NCBI RefSeq assembly: GCF_014646375.1
Contig: NZ_BMNI01000010.1
Coordinates: forward strand, 1 to 64,000
Direction of reading: 5' to 3'
Length of the DNA: 64,000 nucleotides
Origin: Nocardioides phosphati
GTDB taxonomy: Bacteria; Actinomycetota; Actinomycetes; Propionibacteriales; Nocardioidaceae
In this document: one piece after another, positions 55,596-63,698 of the stretch
Numbering within the stretch: position 1 is the stretch's first letter
Layout: the number at the start of each line of letters is the position of its first letter
Made by a program: the position numbers and the translations under genes
Notes under the pieces: model-generated
The model's database searches: none
The model's input: only the letters and a program-made list of their open reading frames with translations
What the model was told of the DNA's origin: nothing

Positions 55596-55792
55596 TGCGG
55601 CACACGGAGTTCTGGGACCGTCTGGAGACGGCGCTGGGCGACACGGCGTACGCGCGCTACTGGGCGGGCAGCCAGGTGATCGGGAGCCTCGGCAGCCGCA
55701 CGGTCGAGGACGCGCTCGCCGCGGGGGAGAGCCCCAAGGTCGTCTGGCGGGCGGTCCACGACGTGCTCGGCCTGCCCGCGAGCGCGCGGTGA
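55595..55792 (+). CDS. DUF3046 family small protein
   Basis: 65 residues, HTEFWDRLETALGDTAYARYWA at the N-terminus and VIGSLGSRTVEDALAAGESPKVVWRAV in the middle. This matches DUF3046, an actinobacterial family usually encoded close to recA, of unknown function. It is soluble, with no signal peptide. ATG 55595 overlaps the DinB-gene stop (TGATG), so translation is coupled. The MFS gene starts 8 bp after its stop. Confidence 0.88.
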   Translation: MRHTEFWDRLETALGDTAYARYWAGSQVIGSLGSRTVEDALAAGESPKVVWRAVHDVLGLPASAR

Positions 55793-55799
55793 GCAGCAC

Positions 55800-57053
55800 G
55801 TGACGCTCGCGCCGCAGCTGGTCGACACGGTCGCGCTGCAGCGGCGTACGGTCCGGAGCCTGGTCGCCACTCAGGCGGTCGGTGCGCTCGGCATCACGAT
55901 CGCGCTCGCGACGGCGTCACTCCTGGCACGCGACCTCAGCGGCTCCGACAGCCTGGCCGGGCTCGCGCAGACCAGCCAGGTGCTCGGTGCCGCCGTGGCG
56001 TCCTGGACACTCGCGTCGGTCATGGCGACCCGCGGACGCCGCGTGGGCCTGCTCGCGGGCATCTGCTTCGCGACCGTCGGGTCGCTGCTGTGCGTGGTGG
56101 CCGGCGCGGTCGGCTCGATGGGCCTGCTGCTGCTCGGCACGTTCCTGGTCGGCTCGATGACCGCCGCGAACGCTGCTGCGCGCTACGCCGCGACCGACCT
56201 CGCGGTACCGGCGACCCGCGCCCGCGACCTCTCGACCGTCGTGTGGGCCACGACCGTCGGTGCGGTGCTCGGGCCGAACCTCGCCGAGCCGTCGGCCGAC
56301 CTCGCCGACTGGCTCGGCCTCCCGCCGCTCACGGGGCCGTTCCTGGTGGGTGCGGTGGGCATGGCGCTCGCAGCTGTGGTGGTGGCGCTGCTGCTGCGTC
56401 CTGACCCGCTGGTGGTGGCCCGCCGGCTCACCGGCGACGCCGCGCCGCAACGGAGGGGGCCGGGCGGCGTGCTGGGCGGTGCGGTCGCGGTGATACGGGT
56501 CGAGCCGCTCGTCGCCTGCGCGATGACAGCGGTCGCCGCTGCCCACGCTGTCATGGTCGGCGTCATGGTCATGACGCCGCTCTACATGGAGCACGGGGGC
56601 GCGCACCTGCACGTCATCGGCCTCGTCATCAGCGTCCACGTGCTCGGCATGTTCGCCTTCGCGCCGCTGGTCGGGTGGTTCACCGACCAGCTGGGTCGCC
56701 CCCGGATGATCGTGCTCGGCGCGCTCGTGCAGCTCGTCGCGGTGGCGCTGGCGGGTGTCTCGCCGCGCGGCAGCTCGTGGCAGGTCTTCGCCGGGCTCTT
56801 CCTGCTCGGCGTCGGGTGGTCGTTCGTCACGATCGCCGGCGCGACCCTGCTCACCGATCGGACGCCGCTCGCCGCCCGCACCGACGTCCAGGGCGCCTCC
56901 GACCTGGTGATGGGACTCTCGGCCGGGGCCGCTGGTGGGGTCTCCGGACTCGTCGTCGGCACGCTCGGCTACGGCTGGCTCAACGCGTTCGCGGCGGTCC
57001 TGGCTGCTGTCGTCCTCGCTGCCGGCACCGTCGCTGCCCGCACGCGTCAGTAG
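55800..57053 (+). CDS. Major facilitator superfamily transporter
   Basis: 417 residues with twelve predicted helices. The loop 2-3 motif is degenerate (ATRGRRVG), and the symmetry-related loop 8-9 motif is clear (GWFTDQLGRPRMI). This suggests an efflux-type MFS protein; no substrate can be assigned. GTG 55800 follows the DUF3046 gene by 7 bp. The 3' end overlaps the convergent deaminase gene by 7 bp. Confidence 0.85.
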   Translation: MTLAPQLVDTVALQRRTVRSLVATQAVGALGITIALATASLLARDLSGSDSLAGLAQTSQVLGAAVASWTLASVMATRGRRVGLLAGICFATVGSLLCVVAGAVGSMGLLLLGTFLVGSMTAANAAARYAATDLAVPATRARDLSTVVWATTVGAVLGPNLAEPSADLADWLGLPPLTGPFLVGAVGMALAAVVVALLLRPDPLVVARRLTGDAAPQRRGPGGVLGGAVAVIRVEPLVACAMTAVAAAHAVMVGVMVMTPLYMEHGGAHLHVIGLVISVHVLGMFAFAPLVGWFTDQLGRPRMIVLGALVQLVAVALAGVSPRGSSWQVFAGLFLLGVGWSFVTIAGATLLTDRTPLAARTDVQGASDLVMGLSAGAAGGVSGLVVGTLGYGWLNAFAAVLAAVVLAAGTVAARTRQ

Positions 57054-57514
57054 GCGACGCGGTCCTGGCGCTGCAGCCACGCCTCGAACGGCGCCCGGGC
57101 CTCCGGCGTACGCCGCTGCTCGATGGTCGCGGGCCAGTCGTCGCGCTGGCCGGCGAAGAGCTCACGGAAGGTCTGGTCGGAGAAGCCGGCCCACGCGGCG
57201 TCCTCGCGGTCGGCGGTGAAGACGATGCGGTCGACGCGCGCCCACAGCGCAGCCCCGAGGCACATGGGGCACGGCTCGCACGAGGCGTAGACGGTGACGC
57301 CGCGCAGCTCGTTGCTGCCGAGCGCGCGCGTGGCGGCGCGGATCGCGACGACCTCCGCGTGGGCCGTCGGGTCGAGGTCGAGCGTGACCCTGTTGGAGCC
57401 GGACGCAATCTCCACGCCGTCGCGGACCAGCACGGCGCCGAACGGACCGCCCCCGTCCGCCACGCTCTGGCGCGCCAGCTCGATGGTCCGGGCCAGCCAG
57501 GTGTCGTCGTCCAT
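57047..57514 (-). CDS. Nucleoside deaminase (guanine/cytidine deaminase family)
   Basis: 155-residue zinc deaminase. Zinc ligands lie in PTAHAEVVAIR (His and catalytic Glu) and CEPCPMC (two Cys). GGPFGAVLVRDG forms the substrate loop. The C-terminal FSDQTFRELF and QRRTPEARAPFEAW resemble guanine deaminases of the GuaD type more than tRNA adenosine deaminases, but the substrate is not certain. ATG 57514 has a -10-like CAGGAT 6 nt upstream, suggesting a leaderless mRNA. The 199-bp region behind it carries the recA promoters. Confidence 0.85.
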   Translation of the reverse strand: MDDDTWLARTIELARQSVADGGGPFGAVLVRDGVEIASGSNRVTLDLDPTAHAEVVAIRAATRALGSNELRGVTVYASCEPCPMCLGAALWARVDRIVFTADREDAAWAGFSDQTFRELFAGQRDDWPATIEQRRTPEARAPFEAWLQRQDRVAY

Positions 57515-57562
57515 GGCGCGATCCTGACACGCCGGAAAATCAGCGCGTGTCGCAGCCCCCTT

Positions 57563-57576
57563 CGAACAGATGTTCG
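57563..57576. promoter_or_regulatory. LexA SOS box upstream of recA
   Basis: CGAACAGATGTTCG is a perfect match to the actinobacterial SOS box CGAAC-N4-GTTCG. A TAGCGT hexamer follows two bases later (57579-57584), so LexA would block a promoter starting near 57591. Confidence 0.85.
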
Positions 57577-57647
57577 GCTAGCGTTTGATCACCGGGTACG
57601 ACGGGTGGGCGGAGTTCTCCACAGGCTTCGACGGTGCTGACCAGGCA

Positions 57648-57670
57648 CTGTCGGTGGTTCGTCCTAACGT
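57648..57670 (+). promoter_or_regulatory. PafBC-type (RecA-NDp) promoter of recA
   Basis: CTGTCGGTG (57648-57656), exactly 8 nt, then TAACGT (57665-57670). The RecA-NDp consensus recognised with PafBC is TTGTCRGTG-N8-TAnnnT; only the first base differs. Transcription would start near 57677 with a leader of about 37 nt. Confidence 0.7.
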
Positions 57671-57713
57671 CGCCGATGTACCCGACTGGTGACTACGCGA
57701 CAGGATGATGAAG

Positions 57714-58751
57714 ATGGCAGCTGGAGACCGTGGCAAGGCGCTCGACGCAGCACTTGCGAACATCGAGAAGCAGTTCGGCAAGGGCTCGATCATGCGCCTC
57801 GGCGATGAGACCCGGGCTCCGCTCGAGGTGATCCCGACGGGCGCGATCGCCCTCGACGTGGCCCTCGGCATCGGTGGTCTGCCGCGTGGTCGCGTGGTCG
57901 AGGTCTACGGCCCCGAGTCGTCGGGTAAGACGACGGTCGCACTCCACGCGGTCGCCAACGCGCAGCGCAACGGCGGCCTGGTCGCCTTCATCGACGCCGA
58001 GCACGCCCTCGACCCGGAGTACGCGAAGAACCTCGGCGTCGACACCGACGCCCTGCTGGTCTCGCAGCCCGACTCCGGTGAGCAGGCCCTCGAGATCGCC
58101 GACATGCTGATCCGCTCCGGCGCGCTGTCGCTGATCGTCATCGACTCCGTCGCCGCGCTCGTGCCCCGCGCCGAGATCGAGGGCGAGATGGGTGACAGCC
58201 ACGTCGGCCTCCAGGCCCGCCTCATGTCGCAGGCGCTCCGCAAGATGACCGGTGCGCTCAACCAGACCGGCACGACCGCGATCTTCATCAACCAGCTGCG
58301 CGAGAAGATCGGCGTCATGTTCGGCTCGCCGGAGACCACCACCGGTGGTCGCGCGCTGAAGTTCTACTCCTCGGTCCGCCTCGACGTGCGCCGCATCGAG
58401 ACGCTCAAGGACGGCACCGACATGGTCGGCAACCGCACCCGCGTCAAGGTCGTCAAGAACAAGGTCGCCCCGCCGTTCAAGCAGGCTGAGTTCGACATCA
58501 TGTACGGCAAGGGCATCTCCCGCGAGGGTGGCCTCATCGACGTCGGTGTCGACGCGGGCCTCGTCCGCAAGGCCGGTGCCTGGTACACCTACGAGGGCGA
58601 CCAGCTGGGCCAGGGCAAGGAGAACGCGCGCAACTTCCTGCGTGACAACCCCGACCTCGCCAACGAGCTGGAGAAGAAGATCCTCGAGAAGCTCGGCGTC
58701 GGCCCGTCCGTCGACGCGCCGGCCGAGGAGCCGACCAACGTCGACTTCTGA
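57714..58751 (+). CDS. recA: Recombinase RecA
   Basis: ATP-dependent strand-exchange protein and LexA co-protease. 345 residues. Walker A GPESSGKT (66-73), [18 protein letters not shown] and [20 protein letters not shown] are intact; no intein is present (unlike M. tuberculosis RecA). ATG 57714 is chosen from three nearby ATGs (57705, 57708, 57714) because AGGA lies 8 nt upstream and the protein then begins [13 protein letters not shown]. It has a LexA box and a PafBC-type promoter upstream. The stop overlaps the recX start by one base. Confidence 0.98.
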   Translation: MAAGDRGKALDAALANIEKQFGKGSIMRLGDETRAPLEVIPTGAIALDVALGIGGLPRGRVVEVYGPESSGKTTVALHAVANAQRNGGLVAFIDAEHALDPEYAKNLGVDTDALLVSQPDSGEQALEIADMLIRSGALSLIVIDSVAALVPRAEIEGEMGDSHVGLQARLMSQALRKMTGALNQTGTTAIFINQLREKIGVMFGSPETTTGGRALKFYSSVRLDVRRIETLKDGTDMVGNRTRVKVVKNKVAPPFKQAEFDIMYGKGISREGGLIDVGVDAGLVRKAGAWYTYEGDQLGQGKENARNFLRDNPDLANELEKKILEKLGVGPSVDAPAEEPTNVDF

Positions 58752-59401
58752 TGACGGAGCACGACAAGACGGCGGCTCCGGCGTGGCACGGCGACGTGCA
58801 CGCCGGGGTCGCCGCCTGGCTCGGCCAGGCGGGTCCGCCTCCCGACTTCGCGGTGGGCGCGTCCTCCGACGCCTCCGCGCCACCCCCGGAGGACGTCGAG
58901 GCCCTCGGGCCGGAGGCCGACCACGAGGCCGTGGCCCGCAAGATCCTGCTGGACGCCCTGACCGGTGCTGCTCGCTCGCGCAAGGAGCTCGCCGACAAGC
59001 TGGCGAAGAAGGACGTGCCGGCTGAGATCGCGACCCGGCTCCTCGACCGCTTCGAGGAGGTCGGCCTGGTCGACGATGCTGCCTTCGCCCGTGCCTGGAT
59101 CGCCTCGCGCCAGCCCGGCAAGGGCCTCGCCTCTCGGGCACTCGCCCAGGAGCTGCGCCGCAAGGGCATCGACGACGAGGTGGCCCGTGAGGCGCTCGAC
59201 GAGATCGACCCTGACGACGAGCGCGAGGTCGCCGAGCGGCTCGTGCAGCGCAAGCTCCGCTCGATGAAGGCGCTCGACCCCCAGGTCGCGACCAGGCGCC
59301 TCGTCGGCATGCTGGCCCGCAAGGGTCACAGCCCGGGCCTCGCCTACGCGGTGGTGCGTGAGGCGCTGAGTGCTCCCGACGACGAGGAGTTCGACGCATA
59401 G
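58751..59401 (+). CDS. recX: Regulatory protein RecX
   Basis: Binds and restrains RecA filaments. 216 residues. The RecX helical repeats begin near residue 62 (AVARKILLDALTGAARSRKELADKL, LLDRFEEVGLVDDAAFARAWI, then LAQELRRKGIDDEVAREAL). A Pro/Ala/acidic N-terminal extension of about 55 residues is typical of actinobacterial RecX. ATG 58751 shares one base with the recA stop (TGATG), so it is translationally coupled and shares DNA-damage control with recA. Confidence 0.94.
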   Translation: MTEHDKTAAPAWHGDVHAGVAAWLGQAGPPPDFAVGASSDASAPPPEDVEALGPEADHEAVARKILLDALTGAARSRKELADKLAKKDVPAEIATRLLDRFEEVGLVDDAAFARAWIASRQPGKGLASRALAQELRRKGIDDEVAREALDEIDPDDEREVAERLVQRKLRSMKALDPQVATRRLVGMLARKGHSPGLAYAVVREALSAPDDEEFDA

Positions 59402-59461
59402 GCGCATGGGGCCGGCGTCGGCGATTTCGCCGTTCATGACTCCGCCACCGCCTTGCGCTTG

Positions 59462-59467
59462 TAGCGT
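59462..59467 (+). promoter_or_regulatory. -10 hexamer TAGCGT, leaderless small membrane gene
   Basis: TAGCGT followed by 6 nt and ATG 59474. Confidence 0.6.
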
Positions 59468-59473
59468 CCAGCC

Positions 59474-59950
59474 ATGTCTGAGTTCGCTCCGGGTGTCGAC
59501 CCGACCGCTGCCGTGTCCGCTCCCGCCCGCGAGAGGGTCGGTCTGGGCCTCCTTGCCGCCGCCGGCGTGGTCGTCCTGGGCGTGGCCCTCACGGTCGTCG
59601 TGTGGCGTCTCGGCTTCGTCGCGTCGATCACCAGCTTCGTCCTCGCGGCCGGTGCCGTGTTCGCCTACAGCAAGGCGGCCGGTGCTGACCCGCGCCGTGG
59701 CCTCCCGGCCCTCGTGGTCCTGATCATCGCCGGTGTGGTCGCCGGCTGCCTCGCCCTCATCGGCAGCGATGCCTGGGATGCGTGGGCGGAGGTCGCGGGC
59801 CCTGGCTCGGGCACGTCCCGCTCCCACTTCGTCACCTCCGCGATGACCGACAGCACCATCATCGCGGCCTACAAGCGCGACCTGCTCTTCTACGTCGGCT
59901 TCGCCGTGCTCGGAGCGTGGAGCACCTTCCGGCGGCTGCTCGCGCACTGA
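59474..59950 (+). CDS. Small polytopic membrane protein, unknown function
   Basis: 158 residues with four hydrophobic segments (about 24-45, 50-68, 77-98, 134-152). No family is recognised. Between helices 3 and 4 lies an extramembrane loop with TSRSHFVTSAMTDSTIIAAY. The short cytoplasmic N-terminus is proline/alanine-rich. The start is fixed by TAGCGT 6 nt upstream. It is a single-gene unit between recX and ppk2, both of which are separated by clear promoters. Confidence 0.7.
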   Translation: MSEFAPGVDPTAAVSAPARERVGLGLLAAAGVVVLGVALTVVVWRLGFVASITSFVLAAGAVFAYSKAAGADPRRGLPALVVLIIAGVVAGCLALIGSDAWDAWAEVAGPGSGTSRSHFVTSAMTDSTIIAAYKRDLLFYVGFAVLGAWSTFRRLLAH

Positions 59951-59965
59951 TCCCCACCGGCGCCC

Positions 59966-59971
59966 TAGGGT
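59966..59971 (+). promoter_or_regulatory. -10 hexamer TAGGGT, leaderless ppk2
   Basis: TAGGGT followed by 6 nt and ATG 59978. Confidence 0.6.
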
Positions 59972-59977
59972 GTCGCC

Positions 59978-60820
59978 ATGAGCTCGTTCACGGCTGTGCA
60001 CCGCCTTCCTGCCGGGCCCGTCGACCTTTCCTCGATCGACCCGGCCGGCCACCCGGCGTACGACGGGGAGAAGGCGGACGGCGAGCAGGCGCTCCTCGAC
60101 CTGGGTCCGGAGCTGGCCGACCTGCAGGAGCGGCTCTACGCCAACAAGGAGGGGGGCCGGAGCGTCCTGCTGGTCCTGCAGGGCATGGACACCTCGGGCA
60201 AGGGCGGCGTGCTCGAGCACACCGTCGGCCTGGTCAGCCCGGCAGGGCTGAAGATCACCAGCTTCAAGGCGCCCACCGATGAGGAGAAGCAGCACGACTT
60301 CCTCTGGCGGATCGAGAAGGCGCTCCCGGGACCGGGATTCATCGGGGTCTTCGACCGCTCGCACTACGAGGACGTCCTGATCGGCCGCGTGCGGCAGCTC
60401 GCTCCCGCTGACGAGATCGAGCGCCGCTACGGCGCGATCAACGACTTCGAGCAGCGCCTGGCCGACAACGGCACGACGATCGTCAAGTGCATGCTCCACA
60501 TCTCGCCGGAGCAGCAGAAGGAGCGGCTGCTCGCCCGCCTGGACGACCCGGCCAAGCACTGGAAGTTCAACATGGGCGACCTCGACGAGCGCGCGCTCTG
60601 GCCGGAGTACCAGAAGGCCTACGCGATCGCCCTCGAGCGCACCAACACCGACGCGGCGCCGTGGCACGTGATCCCGAGCGACCACAAGTGGTACCGCAAC
60701 CTGACCATCGGCAACCTGCTGCTCGACGCGCTGCGCGGGCTGGACCTGGAGTGGCCGAAGGCTGACTTCGACGTGGACCTGGCAAAGCAGCGGCTCGCCG
60801 ACGAGGAGCCGGTCCGGTGA
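59978..60820 (+). CDS. ppk2: Polyphosphate kinase 2 family protein
   Basis: 280 residues. PPK2 enzymes use polyphosphate to phosphorylate nucleotides. The P-loop-like GMDTSGKGG (69-77), Walker B-like FDRSHYEDVLIGRV and lid region HWKFNMGDLDERALW (with catalytic basic residues) are present. The N-terminal LYANKEGGRSVLLVLQ is typical of class I/III members that act on ADP or AMP; class cannot be settled here. The leaderless start follows TAGGGT. The stop overlaps the HipA-like kinase gene (GTGA), so these two are made together. Confidence 0.88.
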   Translation: MSSFTAVHRLPAGPVDLSSIDPAGHPAYDGEKADGEQALLDLGPELADLQERLYANKEGGRSVLLVLQGMDTSGKGGVLEHTVGLVSPAGLKITSFKAPTDEEKQHDFLWRIEKALPGPGFIGVFDRSHYEDVLIGRVRQLAPADEIERRYGAINDFEQRLADNGTTIVKCMLHISPEQQKERLLARLDDPAKHWKFNMGDLDERALWPEYQKAYAIALERTNTDAAPWHVIPSDHKWYRNLTIGNLLLDALRGLDLEWPKADFDVDLAKQRLADEEPVR

Positions 60821-61587
60821 TCCCCACCGTCACCGTCACGAGGTACGTCGCACCCCTGCGCGAGGGCGGTTCGCTGCCCGGCATCGTCGAGGCTGACGAC
60901 CTCGGCACCTACGTCTGCAAGTTCCGCGGCGCCGGCCAGGGGCTGCGGGTCCTGGTGGCGGAGACGATCGTCAGCGGTCTCGCGCTGCGCCTCGGCCTCC
61001 AGACGCCGCGCCTCGTGGCGCTCGAGCTCAGCGACGCCATCGCACGCTACGAAGCCGACGAGGAGATCCAGGACCTGCTGAAGGCGAGCGTCGGCCTCAA
61101 CCTCGGCGTCGACTTCCTGCCCGGCTCGTTCGGCTTCGACGGCACCACCGCACTGCCCCCGGGCCAGGCAGGCACGGTCTTCTGGCTCGACGCCTTCTGT
61201 GCCAACGTCGACCGGTCCTGGCGCAACCCCAACCTGCTGCTCTGGCACGGCGAGCTCTGGGTGATCGACCACGGCGCCTCGCTCTACTTCCACCACGGCT
61301 GGAGTGGGGGAGTCGGCGATCCTGCGCGCTTCGCCGCGCTCCCGTGGAGCTCCGACGACCACGTCCTCCTCGAGGCCGCCAAGGCCGACGACCTCGACGC
61401 GATCGACGCGCGTGCCCGCTCGGTGCTGTCGCGCGACGTCTTCACCGAGCTCCTCGCCCAGGTGCCCGACGCGTGGCTCGAGCCGGTGCCGGGGGTCGAC
61501 AGCGCTGACGGGATGCGGGCGGCGTACGTCGACTTCCTGGACGCGCGCCTGCAGGCCACCGGCTGGTGGGAGGCGGTCGCGCGATGA
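60817..61587 (+). CDS. HipA family kinase-like protein
   Basis: 256 residues of the short HipA-like family that pairs with DUF3037. Kinase elements are visible: a lysine in TYVCKFRGAG (Lys35), a catalytic-loop-like NVDRSWRNPNLLLW (Asp132, Asn137, Asn139) and a DFG-like IDHG (Asp151). It therefore looks catalytically competent, unlike the pseudokinase elsewhere in the window. The target is unknown; unlike true HipA it has no HipB partner. GTG 60817 overlaps the ppk2 stop, and its own stop overlaps the DUF3037 gene (ATGA), forming a tightly coupled three-gene operon. Confidence 0.82.
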   Translation: MIPTVTVTRYVAPLREGGSLPGIVEADDLGTYVCKFRGAGQGLRVLVAETIVSGLALRLGLQTPRLVALELSDAIARYEADEEIQDLLKASVGLNLGVDFLPGSFGFDGTTALPPGQAGTVFWLDAFCANVDRSWRNPNLLLWHGELWVIDHGASLYFHHGWSGGVGDPARFAALPWSSDDHVLLEAAKADDLDAIDARARSVLSRDVFTELLAQVPDAWLEPVPGVDSADGMRAAYVDFLDARLQATGWWEAVAR

Positions 61588-61967
61588 CGACGCGGCACCC
61601 CTACCAGTACGTCGTCCTGCGCTGCGTGCCTCGTGTCGAGCGCGAGGAGTTCCTCAACGTCGGCGTGGTCGTCTACTGCCAGGAGACGAAGTTCCTGGCC
61701 GCTGCCTGGGCGTGCGACAACGCGCGCCTCCAGGCGCTGGACCCCACCCTCGACGTGAGCCGGGTCTGCGACGCACTTGCCTATGTCGAGGGCGTCTGTG
61801 CCGGTGATGCCAGTGTCGGCGCCGCCGGCCGCGGTGACCTCGGCACCCGCTTCGGGTTCGTCAAGGCGCCCCGCAGCACCGTGCTTCAGCCCGGCCCCGT
61901 GCACGGTGGCGTCACTGCCGACCCGGCCCGCGAGCTGGAGCACCTGCTCCAGCGCTTCGTGAGCTGA
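61584..61967 (+). CDS. DUF3037 family protein
   Basis: 127 residues with the DUF3037 opening YQYVVLRCVPRVEREEFLNVGVVVYC. The tail is TRFGFVKAPRSTVLQPGPVH. The family is regularly encoded right after HipA-like kinases of the type seen here, suggesting a partner or substrate role; function is unknown. ATG 61584 overlaps the upstream stop by 4 bp, so I prefer it to ATG 61566. It is followed by two strong hairpins. Confidence 0.85.
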   Translation: MTTRHPYQYVVLRCVPRVEREEFLNVGVVVYCQETKFLAAAWACDNARLQALDPTLDVSRVCDALAYVEGVCAGDASVGAAGRGDLGTRFGFVKAPRSTVLQPGPVHGGVTADPARELEHLLQRFVS

Positions 61968-61996
61968 CGCGTCGCCGCCTGCACCTCGCCCCCGCC

Positions 61997-62029
61997 GCGC
62001 AACAGCCGCCGGGGCGGCAGATGTTGCGC
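61997..62029. terminator. First of two tandem hairpins after the DUF3037 gene
   Basis: GCGCAACA and TGTTGCGC enclose GCCGCC-GG-GGCGGC: a long stem with a 3-nt bulge, 30 nt after the stop. Confidence 0.65.
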
Positions 62030-62031
62030 CC

Positions 62032-62079
62032 CGAAATGGCAGATAGCGCGTGACACGTCACGCGCTATCTGCCATTTCG
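62032..62079. terminator. Perfect 23-bp inverted repeat with 2-nt spacer
   Basis: Arms 62032-62054 and 62057-62079 are perfect complements with only AC between them. It lies between convergent genes and two bases after another hairpin. A bidirectional terminator is the simple reading, but such a near-perfect palindrome is unusually long. Confidence 0.6.
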
Positions 62080-62117
62080 CCACTCCACATGTGCCGCCTC
62101 GGCGGGGAACGGAGCGA

Positions 62118-62861
62118 TCAGACGGGGACCAGCTCGACGGCGCCGACGGCGTACCGGGCCAGGATCGTGCGGGCGAGCTCGGGGTGGGCTCCGAGCGGCT
62201 CGGAGACGGCCACCGCGCCGGCCTCGATCGCGAGCTCGGAGGCCCGGTCGATCAGCGACCCGGGAGCCAGGAAGAGCGACGCGACCGCGATGTGGCGGCG
62301 TCCCTCGTGCCGGAAGGCCCGGACGGCCTCGCCAGTGGCCGGGGGAGCCGACGACGCGTAGGCGGCCTTGACGGGGAGCTTGTGGTGTGCGCCCCACACG
62401 CGGGCAAGACGGGCGACCGCCTGGTTCGCGAGGGGGGCCGAGGACCCGGCAGCAGCGAGGACGAGGGCGTCCAGCTCGCGACATCGCGCAGCGGCGAGCG
62501 CCTCGCGCAGGCGCTGGTCGAGCACCTCGAGGAACGACATCTCGTGTCCGAGGATCGCCGTCGCGCGGATCTGCAGGCCCTCGTGGCGCGCGGCCTGCTC
62601 GGCCACGGCCGACGGGACGTCGATCCGGGCGTGGAACGCCTCGGACAGCAGCAGGGGTACGACGACGATCTCGTCGAAGCCGGCCTTGACCAGACGGTCG
62701 ACGACCGTGGTGAACGACGGGCGCGACAGGTCGAGGAACGCGGCCTCGATGCGGAGGTCGGGGCGCATGGCCCGGACCTCGGCTACGAGGGCGTTGATCG
62801 TCGCGGCCGACCGCGGATCACGAGAACCGTGAGCCAGGGCAACCAGTGCAGGAGCAGCCAT
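62118..62861 (-). CDS. Sirohydrochlorin chelatase-like protein (CbiX type)
   Basis: 247 residues with two CbiX-like halves. The first half keeps the metal histidines (His11 in ALAHGSRDPRS, His77 in LLSEAFHARIDVP). The second is degenerate (AAAGSSAPLAN and FLAPGSLIDR in the same places). It probably inserts Fe into sirohydrochlorin to make siroheme for the sulfite reductase encoded upstream; cobalt insertion is the alternative. In M. tuberculosis the order nirA-cysH-che1 is the same. ATG 62861 has GGGAGG 9 nt upstream. It is 90 bp after cysH. Confidence 0.88.
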   Translation of the reverse strand: MAAPALVALAHGSRDPRSAATINALVAEVRAMRPDLRIEAAFLDLSRPSFTTVVDRLVKAGFDEIVVVPLLLSEAFHARIDVPSAVAEQAARHEGLQIRATAILGHEMSFLEVLDQRLREALAAARCRELDALVLAAAGSSAPLANQAVARLARVWGAHHKLPVKAAYASSAPPATGEAVRAFRHEGRRHIAVASLFLAPGSLIDRASELAIEAGAVAVSEPLGAHPELARTILARYAVGAVELVPV

Positions 62862-62951
62862 CGTGTGCGGCCTCCCTTCGGGATATCGGTGCGAGAGCGA
62901 CAACGCTGTCGATCAGTCGGGGTTATGCAGTTGTGGAACTCAGGAGCGGAC

Positions 62952-63698
62952 TCAGGTGTGGATGCCGCACTCGGTCTTGTTCTGGCCGGCCCAGCGCCCC
63001 GAGCGCGGGTCGTCGCCCGGCTTGACCCGGGAGGTGCACGGCCAGCAGCCGATCGACGGGTAGTCGTCGTACACGAGCGGGTTGACCAGCACACCGTTCT
63101 CGGCGATGTAGGTCTCGACCTGCTCGTCGGTCCAGCGCGCGATCGGCGAGACCTTGACCTTCTTCTTCTTGGCGTCCCAGCCGACGACGGGGGCCGTGAC
63201 CCGGTTGTGGGTCTCGGCACGGCGCAGGCCCGTGGCCCACGCGTCGTAGCCGTCGAGCGAGGTGGCCAGCGGTTCGACCTTGCGCAGCTTGCAGCAGAGG
63301 TCGGGGTCGCGCTTGTAGAGGTCGGGGCCGTACTGCGCGTCCTGCTCGGCGACCGACTGCACGGGGGTGATCGTGATCAGGTTGACCGGCAGGGTGTGCT
63401 TCACCGCGTCGGCGGTGCCGATCGTCTCGGCGAAGTGGTAGCCGGTGTCCAGGAAGACGACGTCGATGCCCGGCACGACCTTCGAGGCGAGGTGCGCGAG
63501 CACGGCATCGCCCATCGAGGAGGTGATGCAGAAGCGCTCGCCGAACGTCGCGGCGGCCCACTCGATGATGTGCTCGGCAGGGGCGAGCTCGAGCTCGGCG
63601 CCCACGTGGGAGACGATCTCGCGCAGCTCCTCCTGGGAGCGGCCCTCGATCTGCGAGCCGCGCGACAGGCGGGCAGCGCGCGTGGTGGCGGCCGTCAT
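62952..63698 (-). CDS. cysH: Phosphoadenylyl/adenylyl-sulfate reductase
   Basis: Reduces activated sulfate to sulfite with thioredoxin. 248 residues. The PP-loop-like SSMGDAVLAHL and VFLDTGYHFAET are present. The four [4Fe-4S] ligands typical of APS-type reductases are seen: Cys135-Cys136 (DLCCKLRK) and Cys218-x2-Cys221 (GCWPC). The catalytic cysteine is Cys244 in the C-terminal ECGIH. The cluster suggests APS as substrate. ATG 63698 overlaps the zinc-ribbon stop (ATGA). It works between ATP sulfurylase (not seen) and the sulfite reductase upstream. Confidence 0.94.
   Translation of the reverse strand: MTAATTRAARLSRGSQIEGRSQEELREIVSHVGAELELAPAEHIIEWAAATFGERFCITSSMGDAVLAHLASKVVPGIDVVFLDTGYHFAETIGTADAVKHTLPVNLITITPVQSVAEQDAQYGPDLYKRDPDLCCKLRKVEPLATSLDGYDAWATGLRRAETHNRVTAPVVGWDAKKKKVKVSPIARWTDEQVETYIAENGVLVNPLVYDDYPSIGCWPCTSRVKPGDDPRSGRWAGQNKTECGIHT

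Noticed and set aside
57693..60685. Long minus-strand frames over recA, recX and ppk2
   Set aside because: Shadows of recognised genes; no motifs of their own.
60817..61967. Classical HipBA toxin-antitoxin system
   Set aside because: No HipB-type HTH protein is present; the kinase is of the short HipA-like type and its partner is DUF3037, so toxicity cannot be assumed.
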